64,000 nucleotides of DNA, from assembly GCF_034702125.1 (NCBI RefSeq), contig NC_085867.1:41263983-41327982 (forward strand). Reading direction: 5' to 3'. A program made the translations under genes and the position numbers. Source of the DNA: Engraulis encrasicolus (Eukaryota > Chordata > Actinopteri > Clupeiformes > Engraulidae). The notes below the pieces were generated by a model. That model was not told the DNA's origin. It made no database searches and worked only from the letters and a program-made list of their open reading frames with translations. Below, piece after piece: positions 26,595-61,064 of the stretch (positions are counted from its first letter, which is position 1; each line of letters starts with the position of its first letter).

Positions 26595-27472
26595 AATGTA
26601 GGAGTGGGGGGGGCAAGTCCAATGGAAACCTTTTTCAAACGTCCTGACACCAACCTCTTTGGTGGACGGACTCCAGCCAGCACAAAGGACAAGGAGACAG
26701 GGGGGAGAGGGATGTCATAGCAACATGACCCTGTGCACCCACCTGCTGTGCCCACCTGCTGGACTTCACAGAGCACGCTCACTAGCGATGATGACCCTTG
26801 ACCTTTCCCAACTGCTGTGGAAAGGACCGGTCTCAAACGATGAGTGAATGCACTACATTTTAGTAGGAGCCATGTCTAAATATGAGTACTGTAAAATCAT
26901 GAAAAGACATTATAAAGGTCCGCAAAGCTGATCAATGCTCCCAGAAGTTAAAAGACCATTCATTTTGGGAGCAATGATCATTGTTGAGGACCTTTTATTA
27001 TTTACTTTCAGTTATGGTCTGTTTGGTTTAGCACCTGAATTACTGATGTGCGCACATTTTTGGTTCTGTACGATCTCTGAAAGGATCACTTGTTCTCTAC
27101 AGTATGTAGTGCACAACTTGCATAGTGTGTTCCCCATGTTGTGCAGTGTCTGTTGGGTGAACATTTCGGACTGAGAACATGGAACTGGAGACAGAAGGGC
27201 GCCTTACATCACCCAATCAAGTGCCAATCAATCAAAACTCATAATGTGGAGTTTGTATTTTATGCCACGTCTTTGTGGTTGTTGTTCTTTCAGTGAGTGT
27301 GTATTTACTCCTGACTGATTGTGAATCACTTCCTTATAAATGCTACACAGTACACCGTCTTGGTGTCAAGTCCGTGTGAGACAGAAGATGAAGACCGGTT
27401 TTGACTTCTTTTTGTCTTCTCTTTTTGTTTAAAAACATTAAGGCTAATGTTTCATATTTGGTGAATTTGGTT

Positions 27473-27478
27473 AATAAA
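27473..27478 (+). terminator. sema4d: Poly(A) signal for secreted-form sema4d
   Basis: AATAAA about 880 bases after the TGA at 26594, followed by a T-rich stretch. It is the best candidate 3' end of the long transcript. Confidence 0.55.
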
Positions 27479-28109
27479 TATTTGTTTCATAATTGATTAA
27501 TCTGTCGCACGCTATAATAATCTATGCAATTTTCTGGATCCGTCATGTCTTGAAGATTACGTTATCTGTGAAAATACTAAGTATCTGTGTTGTCTTAATT
27601 GAAAATGATGTCTTTATTTGCTCTGGAAATTCAGGGCATTTGGTCCTTCTAAAAGTTATTGTTATGTTATTGTGAGATATGCTGTGTTCAAAACATACTG
27701 CTGTTATTGTAATGTGAAAACACCTCTTTTTTGGATTTCTTAAGTTGTACACAGTAGGTCAGTAGGGCATTTTCCTTCAGTTTTAGCTATGGAGCGTCAT
27801 AGTGGAGGACAAGGGCTGTGCATGACCTATCCGTTGGGCTTGACGACTGCCCAAAACATCTTACCTCAAAGGTTTTCTTGTTATTAAGACTTCTTAAGAG
27901 TTTTTGAATGTTGTACAATAGGCTTACTGCCCCGATTGTGACTGGTTTGTGACCCCCCCAGCACCACTAAACAGGTGTCAGGTTCAAATGCATATGCTGA
28001 ATGATGTATGCATACCTCAAGTTTCCAAAGTGCCCTTTGTTTGGCTAAGCCCTATTATAGGCCTATATTCTTTTTAAAGTTATGGGCTTTTCCCCCTTTA
28101 TTGTGAGAG

Positions 28110-28215
28110 TGAGATGGGGTAGTGCTGAGAAATAACCCACACCGGACTCAAACCTGGTTCGCCATGACACGCAAGCCCTTTCATGGTGAAATGCACTAGC
28201 ATGATGCACTACCCC
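28110..28215 (-). mobile_element. tRNA-derived SINE fragment (weak)
   Basis: Minus strand contains a B-box-like GGTTTGAGTCCGGTG and a tRNA-like head around GGGGTAGTGCATC. No tail recognised. Confidence 0.4.
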
Positions 28216-28279
28216 ACTCCATATTATATTTTCTTTAAGTATTGGTGGCAGGTTTTTTTTATTGTTTCCCTTAAAAGTA

Positions 28280-28760
28280 GAGTGTGTAATTTTAGTTATT
28301 TGTTTTCAATATGTATGCTTCCCATTCATAAATTGTATATTTTCATGAATATTTAGAAAAGCAATAAACTAATTTAAATAGACATTTAACCATAGTTTGG
28401 GTTGCCTTGGTGAAGAAAAGTTTTGGACAATATTCACCTTGAACCAAATGGCACCCACCAGAACAGCTTTTAATCTATTTTGTAAAGGGACTGAGCATGC
28501 CTCTAACTTTCAGCAGTGAAAAAATATTTACTGGTCTGACCAAAAAAAAAAAAAGAGTACGTTTTGCAGCCATAGATGTCCTTTTTGGTCATTCAAAATT
28601 GCAGGCATTGAGAAGACGATCTACCTTTTCATAAAGTGTAATATATTTTAACTCAATGAATACTTGATTAATGAAATCGCTGGTGGTGGTAAATATTCAT
28701 GAAAGCGATACCATTTAACGGGCAGCATACATGCTGAAAATGAACTACTTAAAAATGGCA
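28280..28760. mobile_element. Dispersed inverted-repeat element, copy 2
   Basis: Contains AGAGTGTGTAATTTTAG, CCCATTCATAAATTG and GGTGGTGGTAAATATTCATGAA shared with the 18047 and 62690 copies. Ends degraded. Confidence 0.55.
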
Positions 28761-29006
28761 TAGGCCTACAGTAGCCCTAACTTTAAAATCATTTTTTAGT
28801 CCTGAATACTTGCACAAAGAATCATTGCTTTTGTTCAAATTTTGTTGACCCACTAAGAGCACTTACAGTTATTGAACACAAAACATTTCAGTTTTTTTGA
28901 CATTTGAAAAAAAGTTGTGGTCACTATTAAAGTTGTTTCATATGAATACTTGTGCGTCCATGTATGAATTTTAACATCAGAAGCAGGCCACATTAGTCAC
29001 ATAGGC

Positions 29007-29057
29007 CAGTGTTTCTCAACCTCTTTTTAGGCGAGGCACCCTGGTTGAGAAACACTG
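29007..29057. mobile_element. 51-bp minimal hairpin element
   Basis: CAGTGTTTCTCAACC and its perfect complement GGTTGAGAAACACTG enclose only 21 bases. The ends are those of fish/vertebrate hAT elements reduced to little more than TIRs. Confidence 0.6.
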
Positions 29058-29737
29058 ACAGGCTACTAGCAAATCAGGCAAACAGGCTACGAGTTCTCTA
29101 AAACCTTGTCTACCTCTATGTGTGGCTGAATAGAACAATGTCCTTTTTTTACTCAAGACATTTAATTCAGAATTAACTCAATTCAAGTCTGAATAAAAGT
29201 TAATTCTGATTTGAAAATATCATGTAAACACCTCTCAATACAGAATTATGAAAGTGCAATTTAAACTCGACAGACTTATTAATTATGAATTAGTAGGCTT
29301 ATTAATTCGAATTAAAACCACCATGTAAACATGGCAAAGTACTTCCAAGGGGCAAGAGGTAAATTGGATGAACAGTGATAATACCTCAATGTACACAAAG
29401 ACAACCGACTGCATTGCTACCAGAAAAGACTGAATGCAGGAATGGGTAGTGGGAATCAATGTCCTGACAAGAACAAAGCCTTTAATTTTACACTGCAACC
29501 TTGGTCTGAGGTGGGAGTAGTTGTAATGGTTTCCTGCTAGAGTATTCCTTCCTGTTGCAGTGCTAACTGGCCTCTCCTGTATCTCCTTCAGGAAATGACT
29601 TCATTCAGTTCACTTTGTCCTATAATCACCCTGTACAGCAGCTACTCATGTATACAATGTGGACCACTAGCACCCCCTTGTGGAAAACAAACTAACAAAA
29701 AAAAAAAAAAGTTTTACACTGACCAATATAAAAATGA

Positions 29738-29743
29738 TTTATT
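29738..29743 (-). terminator. cks2: Poly(A) signal for cks2
   Basis: TTTATT on the plus strand (AATAAA on minus), about 840 bases downstream of the cks2 stop. The interval 29744-30580 would be the 3'UTR. It is free of obvious repeats. Confidence 0.5.
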
Positions 29744-30580
29744 TGAGGTCTGACCATTCAAAACATTTAACATTTTGCAATGTTTTTGTTCCCCTGAAGG
29801 AGGCAGAATAACTGCCTCACTGTTTAAAAATTCTACTAAAGCCCAAGTGTACTAGGAATAAAAAAGTAAAGCACCACCAGATCATGGAGTAAGGTCTCTC
29901 AATTTCATTTACAGTGATACAACATGGGTCAGTCAACATTTGCCTAGTGTGGATATCTACAAATACAGTGGCTGAATTAACAAAATGGGAAGTAAGTGTT
30001 TTCACAGTCAATATGTCGTCACAAACGAACAACAAATATATGGACAATACTGACGCTACTGGCAGACAGACAACATGCATATCAGGCACAGAAGATAGAG
30101 GCACACTCAAGTTGGTTCTTGTGCAGAGTCAGACACAGGCTATGAAAGTATACATCAAGTTCCACAGATACCCTGATGATCAGGAAAGAAAAACAAAAAC
30201 CAACAACAAGAAAAACAAGCAAGACATCCCTCATGCATTTCATTAAGTGGTAAACATTAAGATTTCACCAACAGTAGCATCAATATCAACGCCTGTGATT
30301 TAAATCCTTGCATTTGACACATGATCCAACGGTAGTGGGCACACTAGTAATACAAAATCATTTCCTCAGGCTGTCAATGTCCACCCAACAGTGATGTCAA
30401 GGGTTTAAACTTGAAATCTGAGTTTTTCCTTTCTTTTTTTTCTCTTTTTGGTCCAAGTTAACACCATGTGTGCACAGAAGGCAATAAACTGATAGGTCTT
30501 AAGTATTCACTGAATACCAGTATAAAGCGCAAAGCTGGTCTGGGGACCAGCATGGGTTGGTTATTTCCCTCTGGTCAACA

Positions 30581-30624
30581 TCAGATCTTTGGGAGAGGTC
30601 TTCGGAATAAGAGAATGTGGGGTT
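30581..30624 (-). CDS. cks2: cks2 coding exon 3
   Basis: Acceptor cttccag, then [13 protein letters not shown] and TGA at 30583-30581. It completes the beta-hinge strand. Confidence 0.94.
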
Positions 30625-32964
30625 CTGGAAGAAGACAAAAACAGCAACAGAGAAACATTCCATATTAAATCATGTTTGCCTTTACATTGCCTTCAGACAC
30701 ATTTGTTTGGTTGTCCCCTGTTTCCAAAACAGGAACATTATAAATATTAAATATCAAATCTCAAAAAATATAAATATCAAATGGAGAGTGTGATGGGATC
30801 AGACATTACAGACATGGTCAAAGTGAATATGGTGTGTGTGCTGTAGCGTTTAGTTGTCCATCATGAGTACGTGTATGTACAGGCGGTGTACAGTGAAATT
30901 GAAACATCCGTCAGACTGGACTGAATTTAGCGATGAAACTGAAACCATACTAAAATGACAGGTGTTTCCGTTTCACTGTACATCCCCTGTACATTCTGAA
31001 TATTATTTAGGGATTATGGTCATTACTCCTGAATGGTCTGAAGCTGTTTTTTCACTTACAAAGAGTATGGTGAAACTAGAATAAGACGGCATAAGCATAG
31101 CCAAAGTTAGCCTGGCGACGCCATCCTATGTGCTCCACCCAAAGATTTTGGCTCCGCACATCGTCTGGCAAAAGCCGCCAGCTCGGTTCTCAGTGTTTAG
31201 CCAATCAGCAAACAGTTGAGAGAAGTGACGCAGAACTCACCCGTGAAGTCCATTGCTGATTGGTTATGGTAAATTTATTCACACTTTTGCTTTTGCATCG
31301 TTATATCGTAACAGTCATGCTAATAAACTTGGATTGGAACTCCAATGAATTTCAATGGCTGAGTAAGATCAGACCATGTCCCACCCTCCATGGAGGTGGA
31401 TTCCTCTTGGCTTTTGCCGGACTGTTTGACGGAGTAAACAGTCAGCTTTTCGCCCAGGCTAAGCCAAAGTGTCCTGAAGGGTCAAACACAAACAGGAAAT
31501 TGGAGTGCTTATGGATCTTCACCATTTTTCCTTAGTGCCCATCAGTGTAGGGCAGGGGTGGGGAACCTATGTGTCAAGGGCCATTTGCGGCCCTTGAAGC
31601 CATTTTATCTGGCTATAATTTTAATGTTATGCAGCTTCACATGAAAGGTGACATAATTTGTAAAGGAATCTTAAAAATTATATTTGCAATATAATTAAGT
31701 TACATTCAGGGGACCTAGAGAAGGTGGGTCTGTTTAAAGGTGGCTGCCTTCAGTATAGGCCTAAAGTGCAGGGGAAATCCTGGTTTGTGTTCATACTACT
31801 ACGGCCTTCTAAGGACTTACGGCACTTGGAGGAATTTGATGTGGCCTTTCAAATGAAAAAGGTTCCCCACCGCTGGTTTAGGGGCTCTCAAACTTGGTCC
31901 AGATAGAGAAATTCTGAGGCACTCAATGTTACACTTTTTTATTTGGCTTCAATGTCTTGAAGGGTCTTCTTACCTGGTTCGTGTATCATGTAGTGCACCC
32001 AGCCAAGGGACTGCTGGACCCCCAGCCTCCTCCACTCATCCTCCGACATCAAGTGCGATTTGGGGACTTGCTTCGCCAGGTCACGGGGTAATACTACATG
32101 CCTGTGAAGGTAATATATAATTCTTAAATTCAGATGTTGCACACAGTAAGACCAGCTGACCATAACTGCTACACAGTCTGTTAAACATGAAACAGTGAGC
32201 GCTGCTTCTACTCACCCATTTCAAAACTTTTCCCTGACGGAAGTGAACAACTTCATAGCAAAAGTATTCTATTCATAGTCTGAATGAGTAATAGGTTATG
32301 GTTGTTTTTATGTCAAGAAACATTAAATAGGGTTTTAGTATGGGCAAACCAGCTGCAATGACGTAAAACCACTTGCAAAAATCGTTTAAAAACATTTCAT
32401 GAGGACTTAGATCCAAACTTTAGCCCCCATAAGGTTGGAAGGTCAAATCACATACATGGGTAAGAGGACCAAGTCGTGTTGTAGAAATGCCAAGTTAAAC
32501 ATGCGTCAAAAAGGTCAGTGTATATTTACACTACGCCTACACATGTTGTCTATAAACACAATTAATAACTAGTTCTATAGGTTATGTATTAGTTCTGATT
32601 GTGTTTCAGTCCCCCGGTTGTTTGACGGCCCACTTTATACAAACTAGCGAGCTAATGCTAGCGTTAGTTCACAACGTTGAAGCAATAGCGAGATCTAATC
32701 ATACAACACAGAACACGTTCTGTACAGTCCAGTATATTAGTACAGTATATACAGTACATTCACATACAACCCAAACGGTTCGTATCACACACAAAAGTTT
32801 GTATTCTGCTTAGATGACAGTAAAACAAGTTCAGCGTGGGAGATGTTTGCAAACGCTAGCTGCCTCACGTTAGCTGCACACATAGCTAACTTTGCTGAAG
32901 TTTACCTGTATTCATAGTGCTCGTCGGTGTATTTGTCCGAGTAGTATATTTGCTTCTGTGACAT
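30581..32964 (-). CDS. cks2: Cyclin-dependent kinase regulatory subunit 2 (CKS2)
   Basis: Small CDK-binding protein of the Suc1/Cks family. It docks on CDK1/CDK2 and binds phosphothreonine on substrates, acting in G2/M progression. Exons on the minus strand: 32964-32906, 32101-31974, 30624-30581 (59, 128 and 44 bases), joined in phases 2 and 1, 76 residues. It starts [20 protein letters not shown]. The core has [40 protein letters not shown] and [13 protein letters not shown] before the stop. DEHYEYR and [13 protein letters not shown] favour CKS2 over CKS1B. The HxPEPH beta-hinge is present as HEPEPH across the last intron. It is three residues shorter at the C-terminus than human CKS2 (79 residues from memory). 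It lies tail to tail with sema4d and head to head with shc3. Confidence 0.96.
31107..31461. mobile_element. hAT-type element with perfect 8-bp TSD
   Basis: 355 bases inside cks2 intron 2, flanked by AGCCAAAG at 31099-31106 and 31462-31469. Ends TTAGCCTGGCGA and TCGCCCAGGCTA. Confidence 0.75.
31553..31875. mobile_element. hAT (Charlie-like) element in cks2 intron 2
   Basis: CAGGGGTGGGGAACCTATG at the left and AGGTTCCCCACCGCTG at the right; flanks GTGTAGGG and GTTTAGGG match 7 of 8. It ends about 100 bases short of cks2 exon 2. Confidence 0.85.
31974..32101 (-). CDS. cks2: cks2 coding exon 2
   Basis: Minus-strand exon with acceptor ttcacag and donor gtaaga. It encodes the phosphate-binding and CDK-contact core, from Arg-His-Val to the first HEP. 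Clean ORF, near identical to vertebrate CKS2. Confidence 0.97.
32906..32964 (-). CDS. cks2: cks2 coding exon 1
   Basis: ATG at 32964-32962 on the minus strand. Nineteen codons plus two bases, [19 protein letters not shown], donor gtaaa. The split Arg codon is completed at 32101. Confidence 0.95.
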
Positions 32965-33069
32965 TCTGTTGTCTGGTATGGGTATGTGTATACACAATGC
33001 TAAAGTTGTCTATCTACAATCTTCTACACTTCCGAATCCGACACACGCACCTCCAGCATCAACCGATTC

Positions 33070-33116
33070 AGTTTCAAACGCGCAGTGAAATTTGACCAAC
33101 ATGAAACCCATTGGTT
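33070..33116 (-). promoter_or_regulatory. cks2: cks2 core promoter: CCAAT box and CHR-like site
   Basis: On the minus strand an inverted-CCAAT sequence (ATTGG on plus, 33110-33114) lies about 30 bases upstream of GCGCG-TTTGAA (33073-33082 on plus as TTCAAA then CGCGC-like). NF-Y boxes at about this spacing from a CHR (TTTGAA) are the standard arrangement of DREAM/MuvB-controlled G2/M genes, to which CKS2 belongs. No TATA box seen. The site lies about 110 bases above the ATG, so the 5'UTR would be short. Confidence 0.5.
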
Positions 33117-33593
33117 GTGAGATGTCACATGACATGGACCATGCGTTGCGCGAAGTGGCGTTTTCCTGGCAACATCAGGCCAGGCAGAAAGGAGAGAAAG
33201 AGGACAGGAGGACCGTCAGATCCAGCATCTTCAGCGAGGTGGACAGACACAGATTAGTTCTAGCTCTATTCCTACATGGGAAATGTGAAGGTTGTGGAGT
33301 TATGTGCCTTCTTTTTGTGATGGATGGACCTGGCGTTCACCTTTTTTTTAATGTAAGTGAAGGCTAGGCCAAGAAGGCTACATAACACAGCCTAGGGGCC
33401 ACCAACTACTCACGTTTTACATCCCCCACAATGATTTAAATTAAATAATTTAATTTAAATTATTTTTAAAATTATTATTATTACATTTAGAAAATTGCAC
33501 TTAAGTTTCGGTCTTGGTGTGTGTTATACAGGTCTAGGTTCATTTATAACCCTACTGTAGGCCTATGTATGAAAAACTGTGGAATCCCCTAAT

Positions 33594-33895
33594 TGGGAAA
33601 CTCCAACTCCCATTGTCATTGTGACACTGCACTCCACAGCACACAAGTGAACACTGCACTCAACAAAATTGCATTTATGCCTCACCCGTGCAAGGGAGCA
33701 GCCCTCAATGGAGCCCCTGGGGAGCAGTGCGGCGGGACAACGATACCATGCTCATGGTACCTCTGTCATGGAGAAGGATGGGGGAGAGCACTGGTTGGTC
33801 ACTCCCCCCACCAACCTGGCGAGTTGGGACGGGAGTCGAACCGGCAATCTTTGGGCTACAAGTCTGACACCCTAACCGCTTACCCATGACTGGGG
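33594..33895 (-). mobile_element. tRNA-derived SINE, copy A
   Basis: Minus strand begins with a tRNA-like head: TGGGTAAGCGGTTAGGGTG (A box) and GGTTCGACTCCCG (B box), then a body shared almost base for base with 53877-54178, ending in AATGGGAGTTGGAG. Confidence 0.85.
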
Positions 33896-34121
33896 CCATG
33901 TCTGTTGACTTGGCTACATTCCAGTTTCACCATGTAGGCTACACTCCAGTCCAGAGGAATGGAAGAAAGGGGAAAGGGAGTTTTATTATTGGTCAAAGTG
34001 GGAATTATGTATCTATTTTGTTCTGGGATCTATTGTGACAATACAAGTCAAGAGCATATGTAACACAGACACGCACAACAACAGCGCAATAAGAGTTAGG
34101 CTACATATTATGGGCCTACAC

Positions 34122-34517
34122 CAGTGATTTTCAAACTGGGGGCCGGGGACCCCTGTGGGCCATGAAGGGGTGCCAGGTGATCTGTGGCCAGTCGGAAGAA
34201 AAAGTATAGCAAAACAACATAGATAACTGAATAACTGTAGTAAAATCAACAAAAAATAAGCTAAAAAATGTTCCCATTAGGTAAGAACTTAATTACAGTA
34301 TAATAATAATCTATTGCATCTCTGAACAATTCTACTATTATGTTTTTTTTATATAGGCCTATCCCAATAGGGCACTGACACACAGACATAGACTATGGTT
34401 ATGACAGGGTGTGCACAGAAAAAATGCTCATGGCACGACTCATGTAATAGGGGTGCCTTGACTGGAATCTACTGCTAAATGGGGGAGCCTTGCCATGGTA
34501 AAGTTTGGGAACCACTG
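34122..34517. mobile_element. hAT-type element
   Basis: CAGTGATTTTCAAACTGGGG at the left, AAGTTTGGGAACCACTG at the right; flanks GCCTACAC and GCCGGCAC match 6 of 8. A diverged relative of the same family occupies about 45441-45747. A left end of a related element (CAGTGATTCCCAAG) follows at 34561. Confidence 0.8.
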
Positions 34518-34691
34518 GCCGGCACAACACCGCCTAAGAATGTAGGACCAAACTCTAAACCAGTGATTCCCAAGTTACCAGGGGCACGTGTACCACAAGG
34601 GTGGTGCTCTCATGGCGGCTGCCTGTCTTTGCTGAAAAGGTGAGAAATGCATGGAGGTTCGACAAGGGAATAATATCGAATTTCTAATAAT

Positions 34692-34693
<2 letters not shown>

Positions 34694-34782
<89 letters not shown>
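34694..34782. repeat. (TG)n microsatellite
   Basis: About 44 uninterrupted GT units. Confidence 0.97.
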
Positions 34783-35050
34783 TGGGATATGACATTTTTA
34801 ACTGTCCAACTGAAAGAGGTGATTATTCCACCAGCCAATCACCTGGCTGAATTAGGCATGTAACCAAGTCATTTGGAATATGTGGCGCTGAATTGTGACT
34901 AATGAATCAATTTAGCCCATCACAGCTTCTAACTCAATCATTGTGTATGCTGTATGCATATCATGCAAGAAGGATACATCTTGACTATATGTTGTTCAGT
35001 CAACTTACAGTATTTAAGCGTTAAGTGGAAAAAGGTGTCTCATTTGAAAA

Positions 35051-35199
35051 TAAGACCCAAACCATTTCTCTTTGAAGGTACGAACAGAAGACCACATATT
35101 CGAGAGCATCAGTGGAGAGAGAAGGGTGAGCATCAGTCACCTGATTGGCCATCGCCGTGCAACAGTCTGCCTATTGTCTCCGCTGGAAGCGAACTCTGT
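35051..35199 (+). pseudogene. Relic of a Shc SH2-domain terminal exon
   Basis: Reads, with frame changes, KPFLFEG, then VRTEDHIFESIS, then RVSISHLIGH, then NSLPIVSAGSELC. These align in order to the SH2 C-terminal part of Shc proteins (family: EGT-RTKD-x-VFDSISHLI ... SLPIVSAGSELC). A 24-base duplicated segment (SIS repeated) and at least two frameshifts break it. The sequence after the final Cys does not match the usual LQQPVE ending. It lies on the same strand about 3.2 kb upstream of shc3 exon 1, where an SH2 exon does not belong. The genuine shc3 SH2 exons must lie beyond 64000. Confidence 0.75.
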
Positions 35200-36387
35200 C
35201 GGGTAACTAATCAGGCCTACAGATAACGTGATTATATAATTTAATTACAATTAAAGTGTAACTTATCAGTTTCAGCTGGAAAATGTGTAATTCATTTATA
35301 CAAATATTAAGAATTGCTAAGCAAAACTTTATCAATTACAAACTATACTAAATTACATTGGGTTATTTTTTACTGCTTTGCATGTTCCTTTTTGTCTTCT
35401 ACAAAACATCTGCTGCCCTTTCCCACTCCAGCAGTGGTGTCTGCAGTAGTGAACTTTAGTTTCAGTTTGAATTATAAAATCTTAGACAGTGAATGTGCAG
35501 TGCCTGCCTGTCTGCCTGCCTTTCTGCCTGCTTGCCTGTTTGTCTGTCTGACTGTCTCTGTCTGTCTGCCTGCCTGCCTACCTTTTTGTCTGTCTGACTG
35601 GTGAACATTAATGTGGGTACGCGGATAGGTTAAAGCACGTCAAGTTCAATCTGTAAATTCCTGCCATTCCCTAGCATTTATGAATAATTCAGACAACACC
35701 ACAGATATTACGTATCTTCAAAACCTACACAAAAAACTGATGAATCATCTGGTGCAATACCGCAATAAAATATTGAGCCAGCACATTGACACTGTATTAA
35801 AAAGCAATTTAATAAAAAATGATTAGAAATAGGAAAAAAAATATATACACTGTATATTAGCACTATTATTTCAAATTCAAAACGCTTTAAAAAAAAAAAT
35901 ACCCACCACCATTCAATTAGCTGCATAGAGATGATGGAAAGCATGTGACCACCTCCGTGTATCCTGGTAATGGTCTGTTCCACTATTCAGCCAGCCATCC
36001 CTGAATGAGTCATCCTGCCCTCCTCTGATTGGACGAGACCATTCCGTCCCCAGGGATTGCCTTGCAGTGGCACGGAGGCCTCGCTCCATTCACAGAAACA
36101 TTGGTATGCCAGCAGCTTTCCCATTCACGCCAAGGGAAGGGGGGGAAATTATATTCCACATCACCTCTCCTCGTTCGTTTGCTCACTCGCTCTTCTCTCT
36201 CTCTTTTTTGCCTTTTTTTTCTTTTGTGGGCGTATTTTGTCTTGTTCTTTCTTCCTCCCTCCTATTGTCTGCTTTTTTTTTTTTTTTTTGAAAGCCGCAG
36301 CTTTTCAGAGGGAGCTCGCATCTCATCCCTCCCTGTTTTGCTGTTGTTTCCAAGGAAGAGAGAGAGCGCGCAACCGTGTGCGTGTGT

Positions 36388-36390
<3 letters not shown>

Positions 36391-36450
<60 letters not shown>
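36391..36450. repeat. (CT)n microsatellite
   Basis: About 30 CT units upstream of shc3, followed by a short GGCA repeat at 36454-36470. Confidence 0.95.
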
Positions 36451-36452
<2 letters not shown>

Positions 36453-38370
36453 AGCAGGCAGGCAGGCAGGAAGATGTTGGGAGGCAGCACTGCAGTAAGG
36501 CTGCAGCAGCAGGATGCGAACACAGGAAGCTTATGAATGACTCCGTCTCCAGATTCACGCTCATCCGCCTCTCGCTTGGACCTTTAACATGAATGGCGTT
36601 TTTTTTCTCCTTTGAGACTGTCACAGATTGATGGCTTGATGTTTTTTTTTATTTGATGTGGTAGTGTGCTGGTGAAGGTGATGACTTGCTTGCTATGCTT
36701 AGTGTATGATGAGGAGGGCTTGTGATGGCTGTTGTGGTGGATGTGGATGGTTTCTTGTGCTGTGTGTTCGTGGCTCAGCAGTCTGCTGTCTGCTATGATC
36801 ACATCTTTACATTGTGTTGTGTGCTGATGAATTATTCAGAAAAAAAAATCCACACAGCCTGAATAGCTCGGCTGCTTTAGTTAAGGTAAGGAATTATTCA
36901 GGGGTTTTTAGATGGAGATAGCTGTATAACTAGGGATAGCTTGAGCTTTTAATGTTTGTGTTTTTTTGTGTGCTTTAGATTGTAATGAAGAAAGAAAATA
37001 CATCGCAGTTGGATAACAGGGGGAAATCCTTCATGTTTGTTTATTTTATATATTTGCTGATTTATTGTAACTTTGTGGTGATTATGGGTGTTGCGGGATT
37101 ACGTAAGCCAACTAATATTTCCAGGTGAGCTGCTGAAGTTGAGGGCAATAAATATAGATTATGTTTCATAACTGCTGGAGGTTATGAGGGTGTTTTATAC
37201 AGTTATGGCGAAAAAATACTATGATGACACACTATGTACCCATTTTAATCTTTGATGGCTTTTGCGTTCTTAAAAAATGGGCTTAATGTCATCACCGTTG
37301 AAAAAAATGAGATCTAGATTTTCTGTCAACACAAGGACTGCAGTGAGCAATAGTGTGATATTTATAGTACATCTGAGCATGGCATTTTGAGTTGCTTACC
37401 TATAGCTATTTGCTATTACCTTTTGTGTTAGTGTCTGATAGATATGTTTTCCCTCTACAAATGGAATGAATTGGCACGTTTCTTGATGGTGTTAACTGCT
37501 TGACGGACAATGGAGCAACCGGTCAATGGTTTGATTTCCTCTCAAATATATACTCCCCGTCTTCAGTTACGCTTCCCTTTCCGTTTGTTCAACACGGATG
37601 AATTAAAAGAGAACAGGGAAAGAGAAAAAAATCATTCCTGCATCCGAGAGGAAGCATCAGTCTGCGAAATTTGAGAATTGATTGGTTCTAGTGTGCTGTA
37701 AGTGGGAGGATTTTTTTTTTGTAACAGGAAGTGATTTTCAGTGTTCAGTGAGCCTTTTGTTGAGAAGCATCTCCTCAGATCAGTGAGTCATGCTTTTGCT
37801 GTGAGCCGGCTGGCAGTCATTGGAGGGACTGGAGGGAGCAAAGCAGGCTGGTCATCTCCATCCATCCCTGCTGGACTGGACTCTTCTCCTCTCTTCTCCT
37901 CTCTTCTCCTCTCTTCCTCTGGACCACGGTAGTGACATTTACAAGCCCTCTTTATTGCCATAGCATGGAAATGCCTTTTTGAAAGAAAGAAAGGGAAAAA
38001 AACAGATTATGTACTCTGTACATCCTCCTATTTCCATGGATTGTCTGTTTTGCTTTGTATCTCCTCCTGCTGCCACTGAGCTGCAGAGCTGGATTTCAAC
38101 ATCAGCAGCAACCTAAAAAAACGCCAACATCCTCTAGCCAAGCTAAGCTAAGCCAAGCCAAGCCATCAACTCAAATTAGCGAGACCAGGTGGGGTGGCGG
38201 AGACATTTAAAGGTATGGTCTACTTTATCTACAGTCGTGTAGCCCTTGTCATCTTTGTGCAGCGTTTGCTATGTTAAAGGAGGAAACTATCAGCTGGGCA
38301 TTGCATCTGCCAGCGCGTCCGTAGGCAGGCAAGGCAAGCCAAGGCAGGGCAAGAGGCAGAGAAGAGGGGC

Positions 38371-60936
<22,566 letters not shown>

Positions 60937-61064
60937 GTGGGTTTGTCTTAAAGCTGCACTGTGTAATTTCATTTTCATGTATCCTTTATTTAGCCAGGAT
61001 TGTCCCATTGAGACTACAGTCTCTTCTGCCAGGGAGTCCTGGTGAAAATGGCAGCATACATATA

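Larger units (their letters stand above)
27500..29715. other. sema4d-cks2 intergenic region, no gene seen
   Basis: AT-rich. Holds a tRNA-related fragment (28110-28215), a dispersed element copy (28280-28760) and a 51-bp perfect hairpin. No exon of secisbp2, which sits here in mammals, could be recognised on either strand. Confidence 0.5.
33400..38370. other. cks2-shc3 intergenic and shc3 upstream region
   Basis: Apart from the listed SINE, hAT elements, Shc relic and microsatellites, no coding exon is supported. A CTGC/CTGT-rich stretch lies at 35507-35602. shc3 5'UTR probably occupies the last few hundred bases before 38371; its start site is not visible. Confidence 0.45.

Noticed and set aside
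33092..33367. 91-codon plus-strand ORF divergent from cks2
   Set aside because: Lies just upstream of the cks2 promoter and could mark a divergent transcript, but no recognisable protein similarity or splice continuation was seen.
36029..36536. 159-codon ORF upstream of shc3
   Set aside because: Driven by T-rich and (CT)n sequence; does not resemble any Shc N-terminus.
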